DNA of 64,000 nucleotides from Acanthopleura granulata. Taxonomy: Eukaryota > Mollusca > Polyplacophora > Chitonida > Chitonidae. The stretch covers positions 13,455,672 to 13,519,671 of the forward strand of contig JABBOT010000004.1 of NCBI GenBank assembly GCA_016165875.1, in the 5' to 3' direction. The position numbers and the translations under genes are program-made. Under the pieces are notes generated by a model, which worked only from the letters and a program-made list of their open reading frames with translations, was not told the DNA's origin and ran no database searches. Positions 1 to 12,400 of the stretch are shown here, piece by piece (the stretch's first letter is position 1; the number at the start of each line of letters is the position of its first letter).

Positions 1-250
1 AAAAGGCAGTATCATTCGTTGATAAATGTTGTCAATTGATGAAGTGAAGTGTTTGTGCGCAACGTCACACCAGGCAATGTTTAAGGGACAGCAAAACTTT
101 CTGTGAAGCCCTGAAAATTTCTCACCCAACCAAGGTATTCTGGCTCAAGAAGAAAATTAACAAGGTTCACAAATCACAGTGCTCTTTCACACATTAAAAG
201 GTTGAGTAATTGTGTTCATGTTTATGTGCTTGTGTGTTATCTGTTCTCAC
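1..250 (-). other. Laminin beta intron 28, partial
   Basis: Intron sequence after donor gtgaga at 245-250. No gene, repeat or exon recognised. Confidence 0.8.
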
Positions 251-427
251 CTGCTCAGCCATAGAGGCAAGATCAGCAGCTTCTGTGGCTTCTAATTCTG
301 CTCTCTGGATCTTTATCTCATTCTCTGTGAACTTCTTCTTGAGGGCAGCCAACTTCAGTTTCAAAATTGTCACAGTTGTCAGGGTTTGCTCTGATTTTGC
401 CAAAGCTGCCGATGTCTCTGATTCAAT
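251..427 (-). CDS. LAMB1: Laminin beta exon 28: coil domain I, last exon in the window
   Basis: 59 codons, phase 0 to 0, starting [20 protein letters not shown] (human: SIESETAASEETL) and ending ADLASMAEQ before donor gtgaga. The stop codon and the terminal interchain cysteine are not in this exon, so the gene continues left of the window. Confidence 0.93.
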
Positions 428-3400
428 CTGTAAATAAGACAAAAAAATATATGGTGAAAATCAGCTGCCATTTCTGTAAGGGCTTGGATGTGCCACAAAC
501 AATTTTTCTGCGCTAGTCAATTTAGGGTCAGTATTTTACTTCAATATTCTGTTTTTCTAGTTTGCATGCTGCCAGTGCTTTTTTCTTTCATCTGACTGAA
601 TAATTCTGCCTGAAGTGACGCCAGATGTCCATTTGACTCTTATAAAAAAGAGTCAAGTTACAATGAATACTAAGTTATGTCGCTCATTATGTACTTTCGT
701 CTTAAGAACTGAAGGGGGGGAGGGCCTCTGTGGCTCAGTTGTTTAGTGTGCTATCACAGTGCAATGACCCAGAATTCTCCCACCAATGCACTCACTGTGA
801 GTTCAAGTCCAGCGAATGCTGGCCTCCTCTCAAGACGACCGTGAGAAAGTTTGCCAGCAACTTGCAGATGGTCGTGGGTTTCCCCCAAGCTCAGCCCGGC
901 TTCCTTCCACCATAATGGTGGCCATAGTAATATAAGTGAAATATTCCTGAGTACTATGTAAAACGCCAATCAAATAAATAAAATAAATAAATAAGAACTG
1001 AAGGACATTTTCTTCCATGAAATTAAAACCTTTTCAAAAATACTGCGCAATGCACTTAAAACCAATTGGCCTTAAGGAACATATACAAAGTACTGAACAG
1101 ATACAATTTCCAAGATCGATTTATTTATTTGATTGGTGTTTTATGAAGTTTTCAAGAATATTTCACTTATATTTCACAATGGCTTCCAGCATTATGATGG
1201 GAGGAAACTGGGCAGAGCCCCATCGAAACCCACAAACATCCGAAGGTTGCTGGCAGACCAAATTCCAAGAGATGTATAATACCAGCCATTCATAAAATTA
1301 TGTAGGTGTGGTATAAATTTGGTGAACTTCGGTTAAAGCGTTCTCGAGATAGATCGTTTACAAGCCTATTATGAAATTTAACTTAAAAGACCCCAATGAC
1401 TTTGAAGAAAAAGGTCAAAGTGAATGAAAATCAACAGGCTTTGTCCAAACATCAGTGTGTAAGTGTGATTTAAATTTGGTGAACTTGGGCTGAACTTGGG
1501 CTTCTAGAGATAGAACGGTAACAATCCTTGTGCAAAATTTAACTTAAATGACCCCAATGACTTTGAAGAAAAAGGTCAAAGTCCCTGAAAATCAATAGCG
1601 TTCATACTCACACCAATTTGGAGGTGTGGTGTAAGTTTGGTGAACTTCTAGAGATAAGAGCGTTGACAAGCATTTCACTTAAATGACTCCAATGACCTTG
1701 AAGAAAAAGGTAAGGTCACTGAAAATCAATAAAGTTCTTCCTCTGCCAATGTGAGGTAAGTTTAGTGAACATCGGAAAAATCATTCTGGAGATAGAGTGA
1801 TTATGAGGAATATGGACAGAGATCCAGCCAAAACTGGCCAAGGGGTAACAATCAGACTAAAATCCTTAAGAGTTTCCACTGTGCGCATACTTGGCAGTCA
1901 CAGTTAACCATCATGACATCCTTTGCAGCATACCTGAGTAAGATAGATGTCGGCATCTTCTATGTCCTTGTTAGCATTATTGATGGCCAACTCTGCATCA
2001 TCCTGGGCTACTTTTGCTCCATCCAAAGCCTCAAGGACATTTTCAGCAATCCCCAAAATGTTTCCAGCTTCTTCACTAGGTAAGATATTGATGAAACAAA
2101 ACTTGATTCAAACCAGCTGTTCGAATGTTAAATAGGAGTTGCTTTGATCAAATACAATAAACAGGCTGAACTAATAAACTAAGCTCTGTGGCTTTTGCGA
2201 AATGAGTGAAGCTATTATCATTTGCTATCAGATCTTTGAGACAAGGCATCAGTAAACAGTACAATCCCTTAGCCAGTCATGGACACTAAACAATATTCTT
2301 ATCCAATGGATCATTTCACAATATAGCAGATCTTGACAAATCTCACCCCTTTATACAACTTTATACTTTAAATTCTGAATAAAAGTATTAAATTGATACG
2401 TACATAATTTGCTGTATTTTTGATGTCCTCTCTTGGTATTTTAGGTGAGCTGTCCATCAGAGTCAAAAGACACCTAATGTGTTTTCAATGTGTCAATTAG
2501 TTGAATGTTAAGGTAATTAATGTGCCTCAATCAGCTGAATTTGCAGCAACTCCACCTCAGATGTTTGGTCATGTATGTACAAAGTCGGAGATTACTCTGA
2601 ATAATTCCTCCAATTGATGAAGAGTGAAACACTTACGACGCTCTGTCTGCCCTTTCCTTCAGACTTGTGGCCAATCGGACATCGTCTCTGGTGTCTTCTA
2701 AAATGGTGGATATGTTTTGTAGCCCTTGGATTGTGATATTTATTTTGACAGCTAGTTCCTGAATCTTGTCTGGAGTTAGCGATATGCTCATTGAGAGAAC
2801 TTCCTCAGCCACCTGACAAACACAAGTAACATTCAGCTTGAGCACTCATCTATACCAGAACAGCTCAAAATCAACAAAATATGGTTATAAGAAACTTAAC
2901 AATGTGCCAGTGTTAGTTTCCAGGAAAAATGTTAACAATGTTCATTCTAATACCGATTGAATAAATACATTTACACATGTAACAGTTCCCCATCTCTTGT
3001 ACTTAAACTAATCCTCATGGTTCTTAAGTAAAAATCTCTCTATTATAACGAAAGAACAATACAATATTTTAGTACCATAACAAATACAATTCTCATGCAC
3101 TAAAAAAGTGGAGAACTGGTACCTGTCGGATCTCGTCAGGTGTTGCACCACCCTGAGTCAGGAAATCCCCAATCCTGTTCAGCAGATCTTCGAGCATCGA
3201 CCTGGCATTTTCAGATTGGTTCTTGGCCTGTAAAGCCTTCTCATAGGCCATCTGTGACTCCATCTTGGCTGACTCAGCCTCTCTCTTCACCACCTCCACC
3301 TATACAAAATTGATTGAAATTTAAGTGAATTTTGTGTTTGTACTGAAACAGGTGAAACTCTGGCAGAAAATGTACAGTACATTGGTTGCTTTGTGTTTTA

Positions 3401-6400
3401 CACATGTCCCTGGTATGGAATGAACATAGCACTTTGGATCTATTTTATAGCACGTATGGAGTGTAACAGAGTTGTTTTATACTTTACATGGACTGTACGT
3501 AGGTGCCTTTAGAGCTACTTTGTAACAGTTATTCATAATAGGCTTGTTCTCCATCAAATCTTTGGAAAATAAAACAACCACATATTGCATCACAATATAT
3601 TAGGTAATATATTAAACAGCATGAATGGGGATCAGTCAGTTAGCGCGCTATCGCAGCACAATGACCTGAAGCCTCCCATCAATGCGGTCGCAATGAGTTC
3701 AAGACTAGCTCATGCAGGCTTCCTCTCTGGCCGTACATGGGAAGGTCTGCCAGCAACCTGCGGATGGTCGTGGGTTTCCACTGGACTCTGTCCGGTTTCC
3801 TCCCACCATAATGTTGGCTGCCGTCGTATAAGTGAAATATTCTTTAGTACGGCGTAAAACACCAATCAAACAAATAAATAAAATAAAACAGCATGAACAG
3901 TTGATAGAGCACTCTTCTACAGCATGATTTTGCTTTTTAACATGAATTTTCATGTTATTCCCTTGACAAAAAGGCAGCCAACTTCCATACCTGTGTCAAC
4001 AAACTTGATGCTTCTGTCTCTTTTGCCTCCAGCAAATCAGAGGCCTTCCGAGCCAAGTCCAGAGCATTGTCTGCTTTAGTTACAGCTCCGTCATCGCAGC
4101 TAACACCGCCACAGCGACCACACCCGCCACCACCACAAAGGGTATCACAAGGGTCACCTGCTCCATCACACACCTGTTATACATAAAACACAATATCTAC
4201 AGAGTAGCACACTGTTGAGTCTCCACACAAAACAGATCACAACTTAAAATATTGCTATAATTACAACTGTATTCTCCAAAAAAAAAAAAACAAAAAAAAT
4301 ACATATATATTTTTTTCCCCCTTTCAATATTCAGGAAAATTTTCAGTCAGTAGGTCAAGTAGAGACCATCAGATTTACTACTCCCTATAATATAACACTC
4401 ATCTCACCTAAATACACAGGGTTTTCTTAGCTACTTTCTCGTGGTAACGAGAAATTTTGGAAAATAGAGTTTCAGACAAATTTTGTATTGAATTCTCATG
4501 AAATAAAATGAGTTGTTGATACATTGGTGATGAAAAAATATTTGTTCAAACTGAGTTACTAAAATCCTCAAAAAAGAAACTGGTGACAAAAACCCCTGAT
4601 ATATGAACAGCCGAATATCTGAAATTTTTACGTACCATTTCATTAATTTCTGATATTCTTCCACTCAATCCAGACACCTGTATGTCTAGTTCATTCAATT
4701 CTCCTTCATTTTCCTGCAGTCTGCGTTCAAAGTCACCTTGGCGTGAGGCCAACCTGCTGTCCACCGTCTGTCGTATCTGTTCAGACTGGCGGATGACGTA
4801 CTCCGTGCGGTCCACTTTTCTAGAGGCTTCCTCAGACTTACGCTGAGCTTCCACAGTTATGTTGTACGCACCTGCAAATACTTTCTCATTTGATTGGCTT
4901 GTTTGTGCTGTAATTGTGAATACTTCACTCACTGGTATGTATAAAGTCAAGGTTAAATGTGCCGGAAGAAGGAAAAACATCACACCACAATTATCTGAAA
5001 AATGCTTGATAACAAGCTTCAGGTCATTTAACTCCCAACCTATAATTGACAATGAGTCTCACACGTGTAACTGATTAACAGCTTCTGGTGACCAGCAACA
5101 ACTATCTTATATGACTAGGCCAACAGGATTGCAATCTGTGTTGACAATAGGTAAGGCTCTTTCCAGACATCTTTGTCAGCAAACTTCTGAGTAAATCTTT
5201 TTCGAATGCAATCGTAGTAATTGTTACACAACTGTTAGCCCTCTCAATCAAACTATGTTAGATTTCCTGAAATTTCTTATAAACAGTATCATTATATTTC
5301 TGTGAAATTAATCTTAACACTTTGCACAAACATCAATGTAAAAAAATGATTTTACAGTCATTTCTACAATAAAAAATTAGACAACTACAACAACTTTATG
5401 TCTTACCCTCAACGTTTTCAATGAGTACTTTTGTTGCATTATCCCTGAGCTCTTGAGCCAGCTTTTTCAGCTCTTCGACCCTTATTTTGAGACCGGCAAT
5501 CCTGTTGTTCCCAGACTGAACTCTTCTAGTTGTGTTTTGCAGCTCATTGTCAATCACATCCAGGCTCTTCTCATTCACAGTAAGATTTTTACTACAAAAT
5601 ACAATAAAAATATCAATTTCACTTTCTCTGTAATTCAATGATTCATTAATTTCAAAGCCAGGAAAGAAGTAATAAAGGACTTGCTTGAAAATAGGCTTGC
5701 TTTGGGAAACTTAATACTTTCTGGGATATTTTGTCTTTGAACATTTCAGAAAGCAGTATACTGTACATACAAGTGTCAAGGTCGAAGTCAAACTTGGTTT
5801 TGTAAACAGACTTCTTTATAGATGTAATTCTTGGTAAATGGTTAAAGTACTCCAGGAATCAGAGTGTAAATATACACAACTCAATAACATTTGCACACAC
5901 CTTATTTGATCCAGCATTTGTTCTAATTCGTTGACATCCACTCCAATAACACTGCTATTATCAATAATCAGCCTGATCTCACGCAGATGGCTTTCCATGT
6001 GCTGGAATTCTCTTTCAAACACACCTCCAACACCCTTAGATTTAGTTGTGTCAATCATATCCACCATCTCTCTTGTCCGAACTAAAATGGCAAGAAAGTG
6101 TCTTTTAGAGGCAACTTCAAACTTCCATCTTAATCTTGATAATGGCTATCATTCATATTTCGTGACTTTGCCAATATCAGGGATTCACACAGCATACATT
6201 TTTTTCAGCGTAAGTACAGAAATACCCTCAAAATATGCTTAACACAATGCCAGGTGAACATGTGAAAAAACTGGAAAAATCGGATGTATTTCATAAAATT
6301 TAATTTAACAGAATTAGTTGTTGCAGACGTAAACCTTTGTAATAAATCTCCCTATGACAATAATGCTCCTAAGTAGAACCTCACCATATTTAACTTTTTC

Positions 6401-9400
6401 AATTATCATTTATCCTTTTCCTCTAACCTCATGCACTTTTGCTTTTTAAAATCAGACACTTGACAAAATATGAAAAAGTAAAGGCATGTTCATGCAATTT
6501 TAACTGAACTGTGTAAACAGCAAGAATTGCCTGGCGATACCTTTACTATTCCTTTTAATATTATTGAACCTTTCCATACTCTAAAACCGATTTATCAGTC
6601 AGACAGGTGCTCTAGAATGGTGTGATACAGCAGACCATGTTCCTGCTCATGAAATCCTCTGGCGGCTTCACCTGAGAGGTCTCGGATAATCCTGTCCCAG
6701 CTGTCAAAGCACTCCCCACAAGGCTTGCAGTAAGGCAGCTGACCAGTTGTTCCTCGTGCACAGCGGTCGCACAGAAACCCGTCGATACCCGGCAAACACT
6801 CGCACTCTCCCGTCCTGCGGTCACACTGCATCGTAGCGGCACCCTGCCTGTTACACTCACATGCTGCAACACAACAATGTCAAATCAAGCTACCACTGAA
6901 GGACCAGAGATGACTCACTTGAGTCATCCACCTCTTTCCAAATATATCTTCATTCACAATATTCAAGTGTCTCTATGCCATGTTTTGAGGTTTAATTTTC
7001 TTTTCAGTTTCTTTCTTTTTTTTTTTGGTCAATCAAAAGAAACCTAAAATCCTCCAAAAAGATCGGATACTCACGGTAGCACTGGACCCTGGGGTCACCG
7101 TAATGCAGGTCCTCGCACTGACTGCAATCCCGCCCCCCTCGACCTGGCTTGCACTGACAGCGCCCATCATACTGGTCAAACACAAACACCACATCTCTGA
7201 GTCAAGTCAACAGAATTCTGTACATTAAATTATCAGCTACATGTACTCTATTTCCAAAAGTACAGCAAACTTGATACAATCATTTTTTCACCGGAAGATA
7301 TTTTTTCTATCTGTCCAAATGAATAGGTCTGGAAGGTTTAGAGCGTAGAAATTTGGAGGTCACTATAAAACTCTGAGTTCACATGTGGGACTGTGAAGCT
7401 TTGCCTCAACTTGAAATTTGAACCAGGCTTTAAATAACATTAAAGGAGGGGTAAGGGGATGTATCATACTACCTCATAGCACTGTGCTGAGAGAGAACCT
7501 TCGGGGTCACAATCGCAGGCTTGGCAGCCCCGCCCACTTGCTAGATTCCAGTGATTGACAGCACATCCATCACATCGCTGACCAATCACATTGGGGAGAC
7601 ATGGACACTGGCCTGTCACTCGATCACAGTAGCCACCTTGAGGGTCCACTCCGAGTTCGTTACAGATGCACTCTATAAGACACAAAAAAATAAACGCTTG
7701 TTGGTTATCACTGACATAAAACCAGTGGACTTGTTTTGTAGAAATCTTAACCTAACAATGTTATGCATATCAAAAGATGAGAAATCTTGAGGCTACATAG
7801 CCTTAGAATAGTGGTCATTGATTTTATCGGTCTTGGTTACATCTCATTTGTCAAACACTCTAAATTTCTTAATGCAGGATGACACAATCACATAAAATCA
7901 CATCAGTACTGATAACACATGCTCACTTACGCTGGCAATTCTGCTGGGTAGCATCCCCGAAGTAGCCAGGCCTGCAACGTTCGCAGTTAAACCCTTCTGT
8001 GTTAAACAGGCAGATGAGACACTCCCCTGAACTAGAATCACAGCTTCCTGGCGTGTTGATATCAATGTTGTTGTTGCAGATACACGCTTCACATCTTCCA
8101 TTGGATACCAACGGGTTTCCAAAAAAGTTATCTAAGCACTGGTCACATTTACGGCCTTTACAAAACAGAAAACAACGCTGTCATAATAACAAGGATTTAA
8201 TAAATTTTTGCTTTGAAATGTTGTTTTCAAGTCCTAAACTGATTTTAGTCAAGAAACTGGGTAATCAACACAAAACAAGAATGGGCATGACTTTGTAACT
8301 GAAAGGCAAGCACTCTATCAATTCAGCATTGGCCTGTGTCTCCTTCACAAAACAAAAATTAAAATACTGCAAACTTTAACTGGAGTTCTATGACAAATAC
8401 AACACAAAACAAAGTTTACAATTTAAAAAAAGAAGACTGTAATATCACCTTTTACAATAAAGACTGCTAAATAATGATCATGTGCAGAACTTGCATTAAT
8501 ACTTTCTCACCTACAAATCCTGGTTTGCAATTGCAGATGACATCCTGCGTGCGTGGGTCAAGGCTGCAGCCATCTGAGTGTTGAAATCCACTGCCAGGTC
8601 CACCTGGACACATACAGGGGCGACATGGGATGCGCACACTCAATCGTGGGTCCCCATAATAATCAGCAACACACCTGAAATCAAACAGTCTATGTTAGCA
8701 ACTTCCACAACAAAAAAATGCAAATTTACACATTAAAATTTATAAAACTACCAAATCAAAACATAAGAAAATAAAATTTTTATATCCATAGAGTAACAGA
8801 CAATGTGTCACAGTTATGAAGTCAAAGAAAATACAAACACCATCAGTTATTTACATGTACACTTGTTCTATTAGGTATTTTAAAAGAAAAACTGAAGTGT
8901 AATTTTGAAACCTACATGCAGTACTAGTATTATGTAAATGACAAAATCACTCTATTGAAAGAGTTCTACATTCGGAGATACAGTCATGTGCTGCTGCCTA
9001 AAGTTAAAATCTTCCAATAATGTGATGAATTTATCATTTACAGGATACCAGAAACATGAGCATGTCCCTTACGATATTACATGTAAAACACTGTGTGTGG
9101 ATTTGTCCCTACCTGTCGCAGAAATCACCAGCTGTGTAATCCCTACAGTCGATACAGCGACCGCTCTGGTTTTCACAGATATCAGCATTCCCATTGCACT
9201 CACACCTGCGACACTGAGGGAAATTCCAGTATCCGGGCTTGCATTCGCCACACGTCCTACCATATGCATTGGGGATACAGACACACTGGCCAGTGTTTTC
9301 ATCACAGTTGTTATCTCGGGCCCCCACAGCATCGCAGTTACAGGCTGTGTAATGACATTGCCACACAATTTATAGTGATTGCAATCAGTGTAGGTGTGTG

Positions 9401-12400
9401 TGTACCGATAATAGGTGCTTGGTAATCTTCAAAAATATTTATGTGCATATCTTCCAGTGATCTCACTATTCAACTATTTATGAAATTTTTTCTATGAAGT
9501 TAGACATACTTTTACCAAGCTTGCATCAAAAATTTCTTTTCACCCTTAATGAATCAAGAAATACCACACATACTAACATAACCCTTAACAATGACAATGG
9601 TTATTCTTAACATTCAAACTTTGAAATAAATGAAACTAATGTTATCATTGGTGAAGAAAAACAGAACTTTTTAAAACACAAATCTTCACTGCACCCATGT
9701 CATTTAAACATTGTTGAAAAAAAAAGAGCACAGATATACAGACTAGGTTTACTTTAAGTACATGTACACCTGTGACCTTGGGAAGCATATACAGTGTTCC
9801 CAATTCTACAATATGTTAATAAATGTAACTACTTCATTACATTGTTGTTAGTACATATTTAAAATAACAGAACTGTGCACACTTTCTGCAAATTTGTTGA
9901 TTTCTCTATGAACACAATTAACATTTGCAGTTACTTGCAACCAACTCATTTAACCAGCAAGATTAGTGATAAGTGAGGGCAATCACTCAATCTTACCTGT
10001 ACATCCACCTGGGCCAAAGGCGTATGTTCCAGGAGCACACCTGTCACAGCGACGCCCAATCACATTGGGCTTACATTGGCACTGGCCACCCAGGTTGTTA
10101 CACTCAGCACTTAATGACCCAGTCATGTCACACTCACAGGCTATTTATGAGAAATAAAAGGGAAAAAACAGTTTATTTGCTTAGCTTTATGCATAATCCT
10201 ATGCTAGAGATCTTCTGTAAATTTCTGTCAACTTTTCCAGGTGCTCAATTTAAACCAAAAGAACTGATCCTTGACAAAAGCTATTAACTATTTCTATTAC
10301 AAAAGGGAATTAGAGGACCAAGGTTCACTGGACGAAGTTCATTCTGAACATAGGTGAAGTAGGCGCCCAATATTCTGATGTGGAATGAGCAGCGATTTGT
10401 TTTTCACAATTAAGATAATTGAGACAACTTATTAAACAAATGAAAGAAAACAAAAACAAACAGGAGGAGTAAATACATGTAACTGTGTATATTGTTAACC
10501 TTACCCAGTCCTCTGGAATGGATGACAGCAGAAATACTGAAGATGAGTCCTTTGCACACAGCAGCCAAGTCAGGCTGTATGACCCCTAACTGGGACTCTC
10601 GGCAACGGAAACGAATAAACTCATTCTTTAACCTCTCCGGTTCCCCAGGCCCTTGGAAGATAGGGATACTATCCACGTTAGGAACCAGGGCAATCTGACA
10701 ATTGGAACATATAAAAATAATGAAGCAGAGCTGCTGTGAAAACTCACAAAAACAATTTTTTTCAAAAGAATTCAGGAAATTAACCACTCCTTTACACTGC
10801 ACTCCAAAAATATTCACATATATGATGGAGGTCAGTTTAATGTGGGAAACTTAGAGGAAGAAATCATAGTAAGGACACTATGAAGTTCTTCGACATGTAA
10901 ACTGCAACATAAATATACGTTTACATTACTAACAATTTTTTTTAAACAACCACTAATGGGATTGATTATCTATTAAGTCTTACAATGATCTTAATCATTT
11001 ACGACAATACTGAAACAGTCTCCATCCAAATCAATTATCCTCTAAGTAAAACAAAAAAATCAACTCCTTTTTTTTGTCATCTGGTGTGTAACATTCCTTT
11101 TACGCATGCACATATACATTCATTCTAAAGGTTGCCTTTGAAACATCTGGTCATCCAAGCAAAAACCAATATGATGTAGCTAATGTCAGTGATAAGCTAC
11201 ATTCTGATCAAATGTGGCAGCCTGTTAAAATAAAAAAAAAACAACAAAACATTCTATGTACATAGTGTTTGATGAATCAACACATTTTAACAGAGAAGAA
11301 TGCATAATCCCAAAATAAGAATAAACATAAATATATACTCACGGAGTCCACCAGTATGGATGCCTCTGGTGTGCTCTGGCCACTCCTATACTTGGTGAAG
11401 TCAATGCGTATGGTGTAAGCCACTCCTCGCTCCAGGCAGGATGGAGGGGAGACAACCATGTAACGATTTCCTGAAACAAATTTAACCAACAATGTGTAAC
11501 ACACCCTCTGGGGTTAAAAGAAAAAAAACAACAAAGAAACAGAGTTTCTGATGAAACAGTAGCTCTAGTGGTTGGAACAAAATTATCAGGGAGTCAGTGA
11601 CAAACTTATCTATGTTGGTGTTTATATACTCTACTATTACATTTACAGCTCAATTCACTAAAATCACACATAAACTGTACGAAGACACAGACTATGTTCA
11701 GTTAAAAGCGAGAACAGATACTATTATTTACTTGAGCAAAGTTTCATTGAAATCAGATGACCTCTTTGGAAGAACAGCATTTTGAAACAACTGTTATAAA
11801 TGAAAATTAATATAAGAGAATTATGTATCTTGATGTAGTAAACACTTGTATCAAGTATCACTGAAACTGAACAAAAACTGTAACAGTGGTAGCACTTTGA
11901 AAAAAATATTAACACACGGTGGTTGAACAGACAGACAGACACAACATCACTGAAATGAAACATAGATACTAAGAATGATGTATGTTGATGTAGCCAACAC
12001 TTGAACCAAGTCTCACTGAAATAAGACAAGGACTGTGGGAGGAATAGTGTTTTGAAAATGTTCTGGAAAATATTCTGGAGGATCAGACAGACGGACGGGC
12101 AATCGATCATCGAAACTGAATATCCAATGATGTATCTTGAATCAAGTTTCATTGAATTTGGACAAAAACTGTAGGAGGAGTAGCATTTTAAAAGAAAGTT
12201 AACGAATGCCCGACAGACAGACTGACAGACAGAAAGATAATGGACAACTTGCCAGGCCATAAACTTGGCGAAAACAAACAAAAAGAATGTGTAGCTTCTG
12301 AGCCCAGAAGATATAACATCATGTAGTTCACACTAAACAAGAAGCGGAAAAAAATTATATTACCTGGTTGTAATGAAGTGGCCTTCAAATCATCTTGCGG

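Larger units (their letters stand above)
428..1933 (-). other. Laminin beta intron 27 (repeat-filled)
   Basis: Contains a full plus-strand SINE, a minus-strand SINE fragment and a four-unit tandem array, listed separately. No coding potential otherwise. Confidence 0.9.

Noticed and set aside
4431..4664. 77-codon minus-strand frame beside exon 23
   Set aside because: It lies in intron 23 and mostly within the MITE; it does not fit laminin phase or family sequence.
6595..6671. Extension of exon 20 to an in-frame stop
   Set aside because: It would truncate the laminin beta chain at the coil start. Donor gtgaag at 6671 gives correct phase and a continuous coiled coil with exon 21.
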